The notes under the pieces are model-generated. The model was not told the DNA's origin. It saw only the letters and a program-made list of their open reading frames with translations, and searched no databases. A stretch of DNA of 19,938 nt from contig JAOTVX010000054.1 in NCBI GenBank assembly GCA_029863175.1, positions 1 through 19,938 on the forward strand, written 5' to 3'. The position numbers and the translations under genes were made by a program. Source of the stretch: Betaproteobacteria bacterium (lineage in GTDB: Bacteria; Pseudomonadota; Gammaproteobacteria; Burkholderiales; SG8-41). Each line of letters begins with the position of its first letter. The first letter of the stretch is position 1. This document shows, in pieces, positions 1-7,324 of the stretch.

Positions 1-219
1 ATCGTGGCAGCAGTGGCAATCGCTCGCTGGCGCAAGTAGCCTGCCGCGGGAAGGTGTCAGTGCCAGGTAGGCGAAGACCCGAGCACGGGTTGCGCCCGGT
101 GCATTCCTGATATCCGCCGCGCCCAGCCCTTGTAGGCGTTCTTCGATGTTAGCCGAGATTCCAAACTGCTCGGCACGCCGAGGAATTGCAAGCACCACTG
201 AAGCAACATCTGTCAGCAC
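1..219 (-). CDS. Possible partial hypothetical protein, runs off left edge
   Basis: A minus-strand frame is open for 73 codons from a GTG at 217-219 to the left edge and would continue beyond the window. The translation has an ordinary composition (for example AIPRRAEQFGISANIEERL) and I recognise no family in it. A stop lies five codons upstream of the GTG and there is no clear Shine-Dalgarno, so the frame could be chance in GC-rich DNA. It is listed because nothing else explains these 220 bases and because it could be the 5' end of a real gene. Confidence 0.25.
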   Translation of the reverse strand, partial: MLTDVASVVLAIPRRAEQFGISANIEERLQGLGAADIRNAPGATRARVFAYLALTPSRGRLLAPASDCHCCHD

Positions 220-300
220 GCCGACTGATTACGTACAGACGCATTCGGCGAAGCATCGCGTGATACCCGTGAGCGCAAGCCGGGCCCGATCTGGCAGCAT

Positions 301-342
301 TCAACCGTAACTACACCCCCCGCTTCGGCGGGGTTGTTGTTT
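301..342 (+). terminator. Terminator-like hairpin, copy 1 of a duplicated element
   Basis: CCCCGC at 318-323 and GCGGGG at 328-333 form a 6-bp stem with a TTCG loop, followed by the T-rich TTGTTGTTT on the plus strand. A near copy lies at 2961-3005 with the same flanks (CCGTAACT before, TGGTGCT after). No plus-strand gene that it would terminate is recognisable upstream, so it may be a relict or belong to an unseen short transcript. Confidence 0.5.
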
Positions 343-446
343 GTGGTGCTTTCCGGCTGGGCAAGAAGAAACCGCGCAGGTCGAGAAACCATGCGCGGCA
401 ATTATAAACATCCAACAGGAGGAGGAAAACCAGGATACCGATTTCT

Positions 447-793
447 GGCTCTTCGGGGATTTGTGTGGGTGATTTTGGGTCATTTTAGAGTTTCGGGAGC
501 ATGCAGGTGAGTACTTTGAGCCGCAGGTATTCCTCGTCTCGCAGGCCGTACGCTCGGCGCTGGATGACGCGGACCTTGTTGTTGAGCCCCTCGACGAAGC
601 CGAGCGAGACCGTGTTCTCGGGCTTGCAGTAGGCCGCGATTCCATCCCAATGACGCTCGATCACTTCGGCGACCTTCTCGTAGGGCTGCAGGCGCTGCCA
701 CTTCAGGCTCGCGCGCCAGTTGTCGAAGAAGCGGCGCGCCCAGCCTTCGGTTTCGTAGTCCCGGAGCTGGCCGAAGGATTCCTTCAGCAGGTA
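447..793 (-). mobile_element. Remnant of an ISL3-family insertion sequence (3' end only)
   Basis: This segment holds the last quarter of an ISL3-type transposase gene plus what looks like the terminal inverted repeat at its outer end, starting GGCTCTTCGGGG at 447. ISL3 elements characteristically begin with GGCTCTTC-like ends. The other end of the element, with the 5' three quarters of the transposase, is missing. The homology stops at about 790, exactly where ceramidase-like coding sequence begins, so one deletion appears to have removed the inner IS end and part of the neighbouring gene. Confidence 0.7.
485..793 (-). pseudogene. ISL3-family transposase, C-terminal fragment
   Basis: About 103 codons are readable on the minus strand down to a TAA at 485-487. 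The translation carries the conserved C-terminal region of ISL3 DDE transposases: a WARRFFDNW segment, then a SLGFVEGLNNKVRVIQRRAY motif, then LRLKVLTCMLPKL at the end. Full-length family members are around 400 residues, so most of the protein, including part of the catalytic DDE domain, is gone. It has no start codon of its own and cannot be functional. Its value is as a marker of past IS activity and of the deletion that produced the junction near 790. Confidence 0.8.
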
Positions 794-1534
794 AGGACAA
801 GATCGTGGAATCCATCCGACTTGCGAGCCTGGCCGTGGAGCCCGTGGAGGTGGGGGTGGGCTGCGCCTTCGAGGGCGCCATCTCCTTCAACCGGCGCTAC
901 GTCATGAAGGACGGTCTTGTCCGAACTCACCCTCACAGAGCTTCCACCGAACTGTCTCATGTGGAGGGCCCGATCGATCCAGAAGTCGGCGTGATCGGCT
1001 TGCGCTGCAAGGGCGGGGAGATGGCGGGATGTTTTGTGAACTTCGCGTGCCATCCCAACGTGGTTCGCGGGAACAGCATTTCGGCAGGTTATCCTGGCGC
1101 CCTCAGCAGGGCCCTCAGGCGCATGGAGGGGACGCAGTTCGTCACCATTTTTGGGAACGGTGCCATTGGAAACCTCTGCCAGATCGATGTACACGACGCA
1201 ACCAAGAACTGTAGCGGCAGGGACTGGGCCGACCACATGGGGGATACGCTCGCGGAAAAGGTGACACAGACCTGGGACCGGATGACCTTTGCTGCCCGTC
1301 GGGCTCTTCGTGGAGCACGGCCTTGAGCTGAAGCTCAGATCCCGTATCAAGCCGACCTTCGTCGTCGGGCAGGCAAACGGGGGCTAAGGCTACGTGCCGA
1401 CCCGGCATGCCTTCGACCGTGGCGGCTACGAAGTCCGCACTGGCACCTACAGCATGTTCGTCCCCGAGGCCGGAGATCAGATCGTCTCAGCCCCTCTCGA
1501 GCTCTTGTCGGAGCTGATGACGGAGCCATCGTAG
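790..1534 (+). pseudogene. Decayed neutral/alkaline ceramidase-like gene
   Basis: The first part (790 to about 1285) reads through motifs typical of the neutral/alkaline non-lysosomal ceramidase N-terminal domain: ISFNRRYVMKDG, then GPIDPEVGVIGL, then CFVNFACHPNVV and FGNGAIGNLCQIDV. The family tail (VGLFVEHGLELKL, then PTFVVGQANGG, then GYVPTRHAFDRGGYEVRTG) continues in another frame from about 1292 to the TAG at 1532-1534. Three lesions are visible: the first roughly 150 residues are missing at the IS junction, a segment of some 80 or more residues is missing and the frame changes near 1285-1292, and a TAA interrupts the tail at 1385-1387. Intact relatives hydrolyse ceramide-type amides. 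This one is dead. The GTG at 805 is not a true start. Confidence 0.8.
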
Positions 1535-1775
1535 GGTGGGGAGAGCTTCCAGTCGCCCTTGATCGTAGCCGGGCAGATACACCGAAGGCACGCCGGAATT
1601 TGCGCGATTCGACAGGCGTGGCTACGAGGCGATCTCAGTTCGCCGGGTGATTGCCACGATTCTCATCAAACGAGCGCCTCCAAATACAGAGATATTTGTT
1701 ACAACCGGTTCGATCTTGCCAATGGCGATCCCTGCGATCCGTTTTCCCAAACGGCGTTCTGCGGCAACGCCTGCG
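1535..1775. other. Gene-free stretch, possible further coding debris
   Basis: No convincing gene is present. One plus-strand frame stays open from just after a TAG near 1566 to about 1856 and begins with protein-like text (YTEGTPEFARFDRRGYEA) faintly echoing the ceramidase tail. It has no start codon in the informative part and runs into the 3' end of the opposite-strand glycosyltransferase, so it is more likely debris than a gene. Confidence 0.3.
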
Positions 1776-2708
1776 CTAGAGGAATGCTCTGAATCCCATT
1801 TGCAAGAGAACGTTGCCCACGCCCCGAACATCGGTCCTGTCGCAAAAGGCCTGTAATCGGTCCCATCCATCCAGATCGCGCGCCTTGTCGAAATCCGCCG
1901 ACGTATTGCAATAGTGAATCACGCGTCTGTCGAGCATGGCGTTAAGTCGTTGGGCATAGGCGACGGCGGCTTCCAAAGTGGCCACGATCGCAAGTGGCGC
2001 CGCGGCGCCATTGCCCATGTTGTATTTCAGGTCCATCGGCAAACAGCGATAACGATTGCGCGCGACATTCAAGCAAAGCGCCAGCTGATCGTTGAAATAG
2101 CTCCGGTAGTTCTTTTCCACAAAAGTCACGTCCTCGCCAAACGTTCGCGCCATGTGCCGGGCGATGTCGCGCGAAAGCGCTATATGGCCGAAGTTTAGAT
2201 AGGGCGGGCACTCCCTCGGCAGGGAAGGTACAATGCCATGGCCTTGATAGGTCAGGCCGTATCCATGGGCGGGCAGACCCGATCCGCGTAAAAACTCCAC
2301 AAGGTCCACATCCGGAGGCGGACGCCAGGCAGGCCGTCCAACTACGGCGTCGGAGGTTGCAACCTGCTCTATCAACTCGGCCAGGGATCCTGTGGCCAGC
2401 ACGTCGGCGTCCATGATGAGAACGGCGTCGGCAAGGTGTTCATGCTGGATGCATTGCAGACGCGTTCCGACGTGCCCATAGGCGTCGAACAAGTCGCGCT
2501 CCACCCAGCGGAACTCGACAGGATAGTCCTTCGCCCAAGCGAGCATCGGGCTCTTTAGGTCCTGATCCGTGTCGAGGCCGACCGTGAAAACCACCTGCCA
2601 ATCGCCTGGAAAGGCAGCCTTGGCCGCCAGCGAACGGACGAGAGCGTGGCTCATCGTCGCGAAGTTGCGGTTGAGACTTATTCGGACGTGAATCTCGGTG
2701 CTCGTCAT
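1776..2708 (-). CDS. GT8-like glycosyltransferase
   Basis: This is a 310-residue protein starting at an ATG (2706-2708). Several features point to a GT-A-fold glycosyltransferase close to family GT8. An MDADVL motif around residues 99-104 supplies the DxD metal and nucleotide-sugar site. YLNFGHIALSR at 170-180 corresponds to the family's 'F-N-x-G' segment, YFNDQLALCLN at 204-214 to its 'DQD-LN' segment, and VIHYCN at 263-268 to its C-terminal HY motif. There is no signal peptide or membrane segment, so it should be cytosolic. Acceptor and sugar are not predictable, and no sugar-nucleotide or polysaccharide genes are adjacent. A TATAAT sits at 2725-2730 on the minus strand but has no good -35 at normal spacing. 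It is flanked by pseudogenes and a terminator pair, suggesting a mobile or accessory segment. Confidence 0.75.
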   Translation of the reverse strand: MTSTEIHVRISLNRNFATMSHALVRSLAAKAAFPGDWQVVFTVGLDTDQDLKSPMLAWAKDYPVEFRWVERDLFDAYGHVGTRLQCIQHEHLADAVLIMDADVLATGSLAELIEQVATSDAVVGRPAWRPPPDVDLVEFLRGSGLPAHGYGLTYQGHGIVPSLPRECPPYLNFGHIALSRDIARHMARTFGEDVTFVEKNYRSYFNDQLALCLNVARNRYRCLPMDLKYNMGNGAAAPLAIVATLEAAVAYAQRLNAMLDRRVIHYCNTSADFDKARDLDGWDRLQAFCDRTDVRGVGNVLLQMGFRAFL

Positions 2709-2960
2709 GCGCCTGTTCTCATCAATTATACGCTGTCCAAGTTCGGGCCATTGGCGCCGGCTTCAACCCAGCCCTTCACCCAGTAATTCACCGCAACTCC
2801 CCTTTTAAACCGGCTTGGATCGCGGTTTTCTACTGAGGAGGAGGAAGCCAGCGTGGACATCAGACCTATTCTACGCACTCTGCGAGTGCTCTCGCGCTTG
2901 CTTCCGGCGCGCGGGCTCGGCGCGGCAGAGGAGAAAAGCTACGTAGTCAAATCCTCATTT

Positions 2961-3005
2961 AGCCGTAACTCCACACCCCGCTTCAGCGGGGTTTTTGTAT
3001 ATGGT
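2961..3005 (+). terminator. Rho-independent terminator, copy 2 of a duplicated element
   Basis: CCCCGC at 2976-2981 pairs with GCGGGG at 2986-2991 around a TTCA loop, followed directly by TTTTT at 2992-2996. This is a canonical plus-strand terminator. It shares flanking bases on both sides with the hairpin at 301-350, so the repeated unit is larger than a generic terminator. What transcript it ends is unclear. Confidence 0.65.
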
Positions 3006-3113
3006 GCTAGGGATTCTCTGCGTCACTCCCACGGCACCAAATGATCGTAACCGCATGGCCCCGATATTCGCATGGCATGGAATTTTTCTTGCGCTAGATC
3101 AATATGTTTGTGC

Positions 3114-3153
3114 ATAGGATGATTGTCCTGCCCTGACGGGACGTTCATCCTAT
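3114..3153. other. Long imperfect hairpin upstream of the lytic transglycosylase gene
   Basis: ATAGGATGA at 3114-3122 is perfectly complementary to TCATCCTAT at 3145-3153. Inside it, after a 2-nt internal loop, GTCC at 3125-3128 pairs with GGAC at 3139-3142. Outer TGC and GCA can extend the stem after a bulge. No T-tract follows, so it does not look like a terminator. It lies about 225 nt before the chosen start of the downstream gene and could be a leader structure, an operator-like palindrome or a relict of a mobile element. Confidence 0.5.
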
Positions 3154-3367
3154 TCGCAAAGATGAAGGATAAGTGGATAGTGATGCAGGCATGCACACCA
3201 CCGTTCTGCGCTCCTTCAACATCTTCGGCGCCCTGCAGGATCTCGTGGGCGGGTATGCCGCGGCACGCCCGACATGGAACATCGCCGAGGCGCGAGGAAC
3301 GGCTTTCCAGCACCGCATGATAACCGCCGTGCGGTCGCCACTGTATTGCGCTACGCGCGGACAGCGC

Positions 3368-3371
3368 GGAG
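3368..3371 (+). promoter_or_regulatory. Ribosome-binding site selecting the start at 3380
   Basis: GGAG lies 8 nt before the ATG at 3380-3382, and this ATG opens directly into a signal-peptide sequence. Upstream in-frame starts at 3173 and 3317 have no comparable Shine-Dalgarno and would bury the signal peptide behind 22 to 70 extra residues. Confidence 0.55.
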
Positions 3372-3379
3372 CCGGCGCC

Positions 3380-4255
3380 ATGATTGCCGTTGCGCTCTTG
3401 TACGTGGTGGCGTGCCCGGTTTATGCCGAAACCGACGACGAGGCTGTCGCCATTATGGCCGCCCTGCGCATCGAAGCGCGAACGTACGAACACGGCGAGG
3501 GTGTCGCGCGAAACACGGCACGCGCCGTCGACCTGTATTGCGAAGCATCCCGGATGGGAGACGCTGCGGCGCAGTTCAGCCTTGGCTGGATGTACGCTAA
3601 CGCGCGCGGCGTGCCGCGCGACAATCGACTGGCGTCGCTGTTCTTCTCTATGGCGGCCGCCCAGGGCCACACGTACGCGCAGAAGATGCTGGCGTTCGTC
3701 GGACCGTCCGCCGCCGACTTGCCTGAATGCATGCGCGATCCGGTTCCGCCCGCGACCGAAGAGACCACCGTCGATGAGGTGTTCGTCGCGTCCACGCCCG
3801 ACCAGAAGAAGGTGGCTGAGCTCGTGGGCAGGCTCGCACCGGAATACCGGATCAGCCCGCTGCTTGCGCTGGCCATCATTCGCGCCGAGTCGAACTTTGA
3901 TCCGAACGCGCGCTCGCCCAAGAACGCACAGGGCCTGATGCAGCTCGTGCCCGAGACATCGGCGCGGTTCAATGTCAGGAAGCCGTTCGATCCTATCCAG
4001 AATGTTCGTGGCGGGCTCGCTTATCTGCGCTGGTTGCTCGCGTATTTCCGGGGCGATGTCGCGCTGGTCGCGGCCGCGTATAATTCGGGCGAAGGTACCG
4101 TCGAGCGGTATCGGGGCATTCCGCCCTATCCGGAAACCCGGGCCTATGTGAACCGCATCAGGCGCTATTTCCGGAAGGACAGCCACCCCTACGACGAGAC
4201 GGTGACCGATCCGTCTCCGGAATTAGCGCGAATCGGTGTGATGACGGCGCGCTAG
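3380..4255 (+). CDS. Sel1-repeat lytic transglycosylase (SLT domain), exported
   Basis: This is a 291-residue protein from the ATG at 3380; the frame is open from 3173. Residues 1-16 form a signal peptide (hydrophobic core IAVALLYVVA, then PVYA). Residues about 32-107 are Sel1/TPR-like helical repeats (AAAQFSLGWMYANARGVPRD is diagnostic). Residues about 155-265 are a family-1 lytic transglycosylase domain. It has AESNFDP with the likely catalytic Glu170, then AQGLMQLVP at 183-191 and AAYNSGEGTVERYRG at 232-246, continuing to PETRAYVNRI. Such enzymes cleave the MurNAc-GlcNAc bond of peptidoglycan in the periplasm. Sel1 repeats usually mediate protein contacts, so this may be a localised or complex-bound wall lytic enzyme. 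The gene stands alone between two minus-strand genes, with no secretion or flagellar partner visible. Confidence in the domain calls is high; the start is less certain. Confidence 0.88.
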   Translation: MIAVALLYVVACPVYAETDDEAVAIMAALRIEARTYEHGEGVARNTARAVDLYCEASRMGDAAAQFSLGWMYANARGVPRDNRLASLFFSMAAAQGHTYAQKMLAFVGPSAADLPECMRDPVPPATEETTVDEVFVASTPDQKKVAELVGRLAPEYRISPLLALAIIRAESNFDPNARSPKNAQGLMQLVPETSARFNVRKPFDPIQNVRGGLAYLRWLLAYFRGDVALVAAAYNSGEGTVERYRGIPPYPETRAYVNRIRRYFRKDSHPYDETVTDPSPELARIGVMTAR

Positions 4256-4464
4256 AATTCCCCCGCATACTCCCGTTGCGATTTCCCGCCATCCGCTCGC
4301 TCGCGCTCGCCGCGACGGCGCTGCTGACCAAACAATTAGGACGTCGGCTTTGGGCTGAAACCAGCCACTCGGTGAATGTCGACATCCGGCGAAGAGCAGC
4401 TGCAATGGGATCCGACACCCTTAGATTTGATTGCGGCGGCGGGATGAGGCAACAACCGGCAACC

Positions 4465-5193
4465 TCAGCGCATGCGCAGCGCCAGCAAATCCATGGTCAG
4501 TGCCACGCCCATGTGCACGACAACGCCGCCGGCAATCGACCGGGTGCGTTGCGCCACCTCGCCCAGGATCACGCCCGCGACGATGGCCGCCAGGGCCTCG
4601 GGCAGTGGCTTGTGATAGTGAATCATGCAATACGGCACCACGGCAACCCAGACCGCCGCGCGGCCCAGCACCTGCCCGAGACCAATCGCCAGGAACCCGC
4701 GAAAAAAGAATTCGAGCGCCAGAAACTGGGCCAGATACGCCAGCTCCCACGCCAGCACGGTATGTGCCGGCGCCAAGAACGCCGCGCGGAAGAATGGGTA
4801 AACGGCCAGAAACTCGGGCCGGCTGGCCGCGTAAAACACCAACGGCATCATCGCTAGCAACATGACACCATACAGTACCCAGTGACGCAGAGGCACATCG
4901 AGACGCCAGCCATACTCGCGAAGCCGTTGACCGAAGCCGAATCGCACGATCAACATCGGTATCGGCAGGTACAGGGTGATGGTTCCCAGCGCCCACCACA
5001 GGTGGGGATAGAGGCCCATGTGGGGCGCGACCCATTGCGGAAAGTTACGGTTGAAAAACTCCGGCCGGAAGACAAACTCCATCAAAGTGAGCGCTACCGC
5101 TGTGTACACCAGCATGATCGCAATACGGCGGGTGGCGGCATCCATCGGGCCGTGAGGACTCGGCAAACCCCGGTTCAGAACGCGTATCACCAT
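4465..5193 (-). CDS. CPBP-family intramembrane metalloprotease (CAAX/bacteriocin-processing type)
   Basis: This 242-residue, very hydrophobic protein has about six to seven membrane segments. The CPBP (Abi/CAAX) region covers roughly residues 145-235. Motif 1 reads ALEFFFRGF at 159-167, motif 2 reads CMIHYHKP at 189-196, and motif 3 reads VVVHMGVAL at 224-232, giving the expected Glu, His and His of the membrane-embedded metalloprotease site. The usual double Glu of motif 1 (EExxxR) is here Leu160-Glu161, so only the second Glu remains. The ATG at 5193 has AGGG about 8 nt upstream, which supports this start over Met17. Family members process prenylated proteins or peptides or protect against bacteriocins; no substrate gene is nearby. 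The 3' end faces the lytic transglycosylase gene across 209 featureless bases (4256-4464). Confidence 0.82.
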   Translation of the reverse strand: MVIRVLNRGLPSPHGPMDAATRRIAIMLVYTAVALTLMEFVFRPEFFNRNFPQWVAPHMGLYPHLWWALGTITLYLPIPMLIVRFGFGQRLREYGWRLDVPLRHWVLYGVMLLAMMPLVFYAASRPEFLAVYPFFRAAFLAPAHTVLAWELAYLAQFLALEFFFRGFLAIGLGQVLGRAAVWVAVVPYCMIHYHKPLPEALAAIVAGVILGEVAQRTRSIAGGVVVHMGVALTMDLLALRMR

Positions 5194-5378
5194 ACAGATA
5201 TCCCTGCCGCAGAACCGGAAGACGGACTGCGCATATTATCAGGGAAAGGCGGGATCACATTCCGATGGGGTAAATGGGTAAAGGGAGATGGCAAGGTAAA
5301 TGGGTGACTCCATTGATCGATGAGAATATTTCCAAGCTGGTCTGGATCGGCGAGCAAGGCCGTCGCCGCGACGCTACG

Positions 5379-5401
5379 GAAGAACCTGCCTCTGGTTCTT
5401 C
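5379..5401. other. Perfect 8-bp hairpin in the leader of the B12/radical SAM gene
   Basis: GAAGAACC at 5379-5386 and GGTTCTTC at 5394-5401 form a perfect stem around a 7-nt loop. A C-rich stretch follows on the plus strand, so a rho-independent terminator is unlikely. It lies just before a candidate promoter and about 90 nt before the gene start. It may be an operator palindrome; its centre is about 24 nt upstream of the putative -35. Confidence 0.45.
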
Positions 5402-5412
5402 ATTCTCCCCCC

Positions 5413-5442
5413 TTGAAATGACGATATCCTGAGTGGTATTTT
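5413..5442 (+). promoter_or_regulatory. Candidate sigma70-type promoter for the B12/radical SAM gene
   Basis: TTGAAA at 5413-5418 (two bases off TTGACA or better) is spaced 18 nt from TATTTT at 5437-5442. The gene starts about 47 nt downstream of the -10 with a GGAGA Shine-Dalgarno at 5476-5480, so position and order are consistent. It was judged by eye only. Confidence 0.4.
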
Positions 5443-5488
5443 TCTATGTCGGGGCGAGTGTAAGAAGTAGGCGGCGGAGAAATCACTC

Positions 5489-7171
5489 ATGCGTGCAGCT
5501 GTATGCAGGGTTTTGCTGGTCTACCCCGGCTTTAGCTCCGTATCGTTCTGGAATTACAAAGAGACATGCGCGGCGGTCGGTGCGCGTCATCCGGCTGCTC
5601 CGCTCGGACTCATCACCGTTGCTGCGCTGCTGCCGCCGGAGTGGCCGGTTCGGCTGGTCGACCAGAATACCCAACAGCTCACGTTCGAGGACATCGACGA
5701 GGCCGACCTCGTCATGACCGGCGGCATGCTGCCGCAGCAGTTGGCGGCACTTGAGATCATTGAGCTCTGTCGTTCCCGCGGCAAGCCGGTCGCCGTCGGT
5801 GGTCCGGACGTGACCTCGAGTCCGCATGTCTACCAGAACGCGGATATCCGTGTTCTTGGCGAGGCTGAGTCGGTGATGAAGGCTTTTGTCGATGCTTGGA
5901 ACGCCGGCCTGCGACAAGGGGTATTCGAGGCGGAGAAATTCAAGACGGACGTCACCACCAGCCCGATCCCGCGCTTCGACCTGCTGAAATTTCGCGATTA
6001 CATCCATGTCGGAGTGCAATATTCGCGCGGTTGCCCATTTAATTGCGAATTCTGCGACATCATCGAACTCTATGGCCGGGTGCCGCGGGCAAAGACAACG
6101 CCGCAAATATTGGCTGAACTCGAATCTCTCTACCAGCTCGGCTATCGCGGGCACGTCGACTTCGTCGACGATAATCTGATCGGTAACAAGAAGGCGCTCA
6201 AGCTGTTCCTTCCCGAGCTGATCGCCTGGCAGCGGGCGCACGGGTTTCCGTTCGAGTTCTCGACCGAAGCATCGATCAACCTGGCGGATGACGAGCGTCT
6301 GCTCGGATTGCTGCGCGACGCGAATTTCTTCGCGATCTTCGTCGGCATCGAAAGCCCGGATTCGGATACGCTGGTCGCGATGCAGAAGAAGCAGAATACC
6401 CGGCGCAGTCTCGCGGACAGCGTCCACAAGATCTACGCCGCCGGGATTTGCGTCTATGCTGGATTCATTCTGGGATTCGATAGCGAGCAGGGCAGCATCG
6501 CCGATCCGATGATCGACTGCATCGAAGCGACGTCGGTCCCGGTCTGCATGGTCGGGCTTCTCTATGCGCTGCCGAATACGCAACTCACTCGTCGGCTAAT
6601 CCGCGAGGGCCGGCTGCATGTGGGCCACGATATCAACAAGACACGCACGGTGGGCGACCAGTGCACCGGCGGCCTCAACTTCGAGACCGCACGGGAACGG
6701 CGCAAGATTCTGTCGGATTACACGCGCGTGCTCAAAGCCGTCTACAGTCCCGACGCCTACTTTGCGCGGGTGCGCCATGTGGGTCGAGCGCTGAATCGCG
6801 CGCCACTGGCACTCGCCGAGCCGTCTGATGCCGGCAAGTCGGCCCGCAAACGCGGCATGTTCGAGGGCGTGACGCGGTTTGATATGAGGCGCCTGATGCG
6901 GATCATGTGGCGCGTTGGCACGCGGCATCCCGGGCTTACCCCTCACTTCGCACGGACGTTCTTGGATTGCGCTTGGCACAATCCTGGCGCGGTCAAGAGC
7001 GTAACCATCATGATGACGCTCTACCTGCATCTGGGACCTTTCGCTCGGCAGGTCGTGGGCGACATCGAGCGGCTAATCGAGAATATTGAACGAGGCAACG
7101 AGCGGTCGCCGGAACTTGTTCCGGCCTCCAATGTGGATGCCCCGGCGCAAGCAATGGTCGCCGCCAAATAA
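5489..7171 (+). CDS. B12-binding radical SAM protein, DUF4070 type
   Basis: This is a 560-residue protein. The ATG at 5489 has GGAGA 8 nt upstream. Residues about 1-150 form a cobalamin-binding-like Rossmann domain (RVLLVYPGF, then PLGLITVAALLP, then VAVGGPDVTS). Residues about 170-390 form the radical SAM barrel with the CxxxCxxC cluster at Cys182, Cys186 and Cys189 in SRGCPFNCEFCDIIELYGR. The following VDFVDDNLIGNKKA segment and the C-terminal region resemble the DUF4070 subgroup, which includes hopanoid C-2 methylase (HpnP) and many uncharacterised relatives. Such proteins usually methylate or rearrange unactivated carbons using adenosylmethionine with methylcobalamin. No hopanoid or squalene genes are adjacent, so I do not assign HpnP. 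It faces the SPASM-radical SAM gene convergently across about 150 bp. Confidence 0.85.
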   Translation: MRAAVCRVLLVYPGFSSVSFWNYKETCAAVGARHPAAPLGLITVAALLPPEWPVRLVDQNTQQLTFEDIDEADLVMTGGMLPQQLAALEIIELCRSRGKPVAVGGPDVTSSPHVYQNADIRVLGEAESVMKAFVDAWNAGLRQGVFEAEKFKTDVTTSPIPRFDLLKFRDYIHVGVQYSRGCPFNCEFCDIIELYGRVPRAKTTPQILAELESLYQLGYRGHVDFVDDNLIGNKKALKLFLPELIAWQRAHGFPFEFSTEASINLADDERLLGLLRDANFFAIFVGIESPDSDTLVAMQKKQNTRRSLADSVHKIYAAGICVYAGFILGFDSEQGSIADPMIDCIEATSVPVCMVGLLYALPNTQLTRRLIREGRLHVGHDINKTRTVGDQCTGGLNFETARERRKILSDYTRVLKAVYSPDAYFARVRHVGRALNRAPLALAEPSDAGKSARKRGMFEGVTRFDMRRLMRIMWRVGTRHPGLTPHFARTFLDCAWHNPGAVKSVTIMMTLYLHLGPFARQVVGDIERLIENIERGNERSPELVPASNVDAPAQAMVAAK

Positions 7172-7324
7172 ACCCTCTAGTCCGGAATTGACTTGTTCTT
7201 GTCGACGTAGGCCCGCTCAACAAGTTGCGCCGCATCGCTTGCACTGCGCAAATCGGACCCGCCTAGCCGAACCGTCCTGATTCACGCGATTGTCCCGGTA
7301 CGGGCATTGGCCGTGGCGACCACC

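Larger units (their letters stand above)
2709..3379. other. Intergenic region with a short ORF, a terminator and a long hairpin
   Basis: No established gene is visible. The stretch contains a GAGGAGGAGGAA purine run at about 2836-2849 that would serve as a strong ribosome-binding site for a 63-codon GTG-started ORF (2853-3044). It also holds a strong terminator hairpin inside that ORF and an extended hairpin at 3114-3153. The ORF reads straight through the terminator and has no recognisable motif, so I do not call it as a gene. The purine run could instead lead a small truncated gene or be part of a short transcript ending at 2996. Confidence 0.4.

Noticed and set aside
213..401. Minus-strand ORF of 62 codons near the left edge
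   Set aside because: It runs through the terminator-like hairpin at 318-333 and has no coding character.
2931..3040. tRNA-like fragment suggested by GTCAAATCC and GGCACCA
   Set aside because: No complementary acceptor, D or anticodon stems could be assembled around these motifs.
2853..3044. Plus-strand 63-codon ORF with a strong ribosome-binding site as a normal gene
   Set aside because: It reads through a strong terminator hairpin and poly-T and shows no family features; kept only as a finding about a possible short transcript.
3023..4186. Long minus-strand ORF (387 codons) opposite the lytic transglycosylase gene
   Set aside because: It is antisense to a gene with clear catalytic motifs; its translation is histidine- and arginine-rich without domain signals, as expected of a shadow frame in GC-rich DNA.
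5483..6583. Long minus-strand ORF (366 codons) opposite the B12/radical SAM gene
   Set aside because: It is a shadow of a gene with an intact CxxxCxxC motif, a good Shine-Dalgarno and family-typical length; the antisense product resembles nothing.
5489..7171. Assignment of the B12/radical SAM protein as hopanoid C-2 methylase (HpnP)
   Set aside because: The DUF4070 type is shared, but many relatives are uncharacterised and no hopanoid biosynthesis gene is adjacent; naming it would exceed the evidence.
7191..7225. Inverted repeat ACTTGTT/AACAAGT between the two convergent radical SAM genes
   Set aside because: Only 7 bp with a 21-nt loop and no T-tract; too weak to call a terminator.
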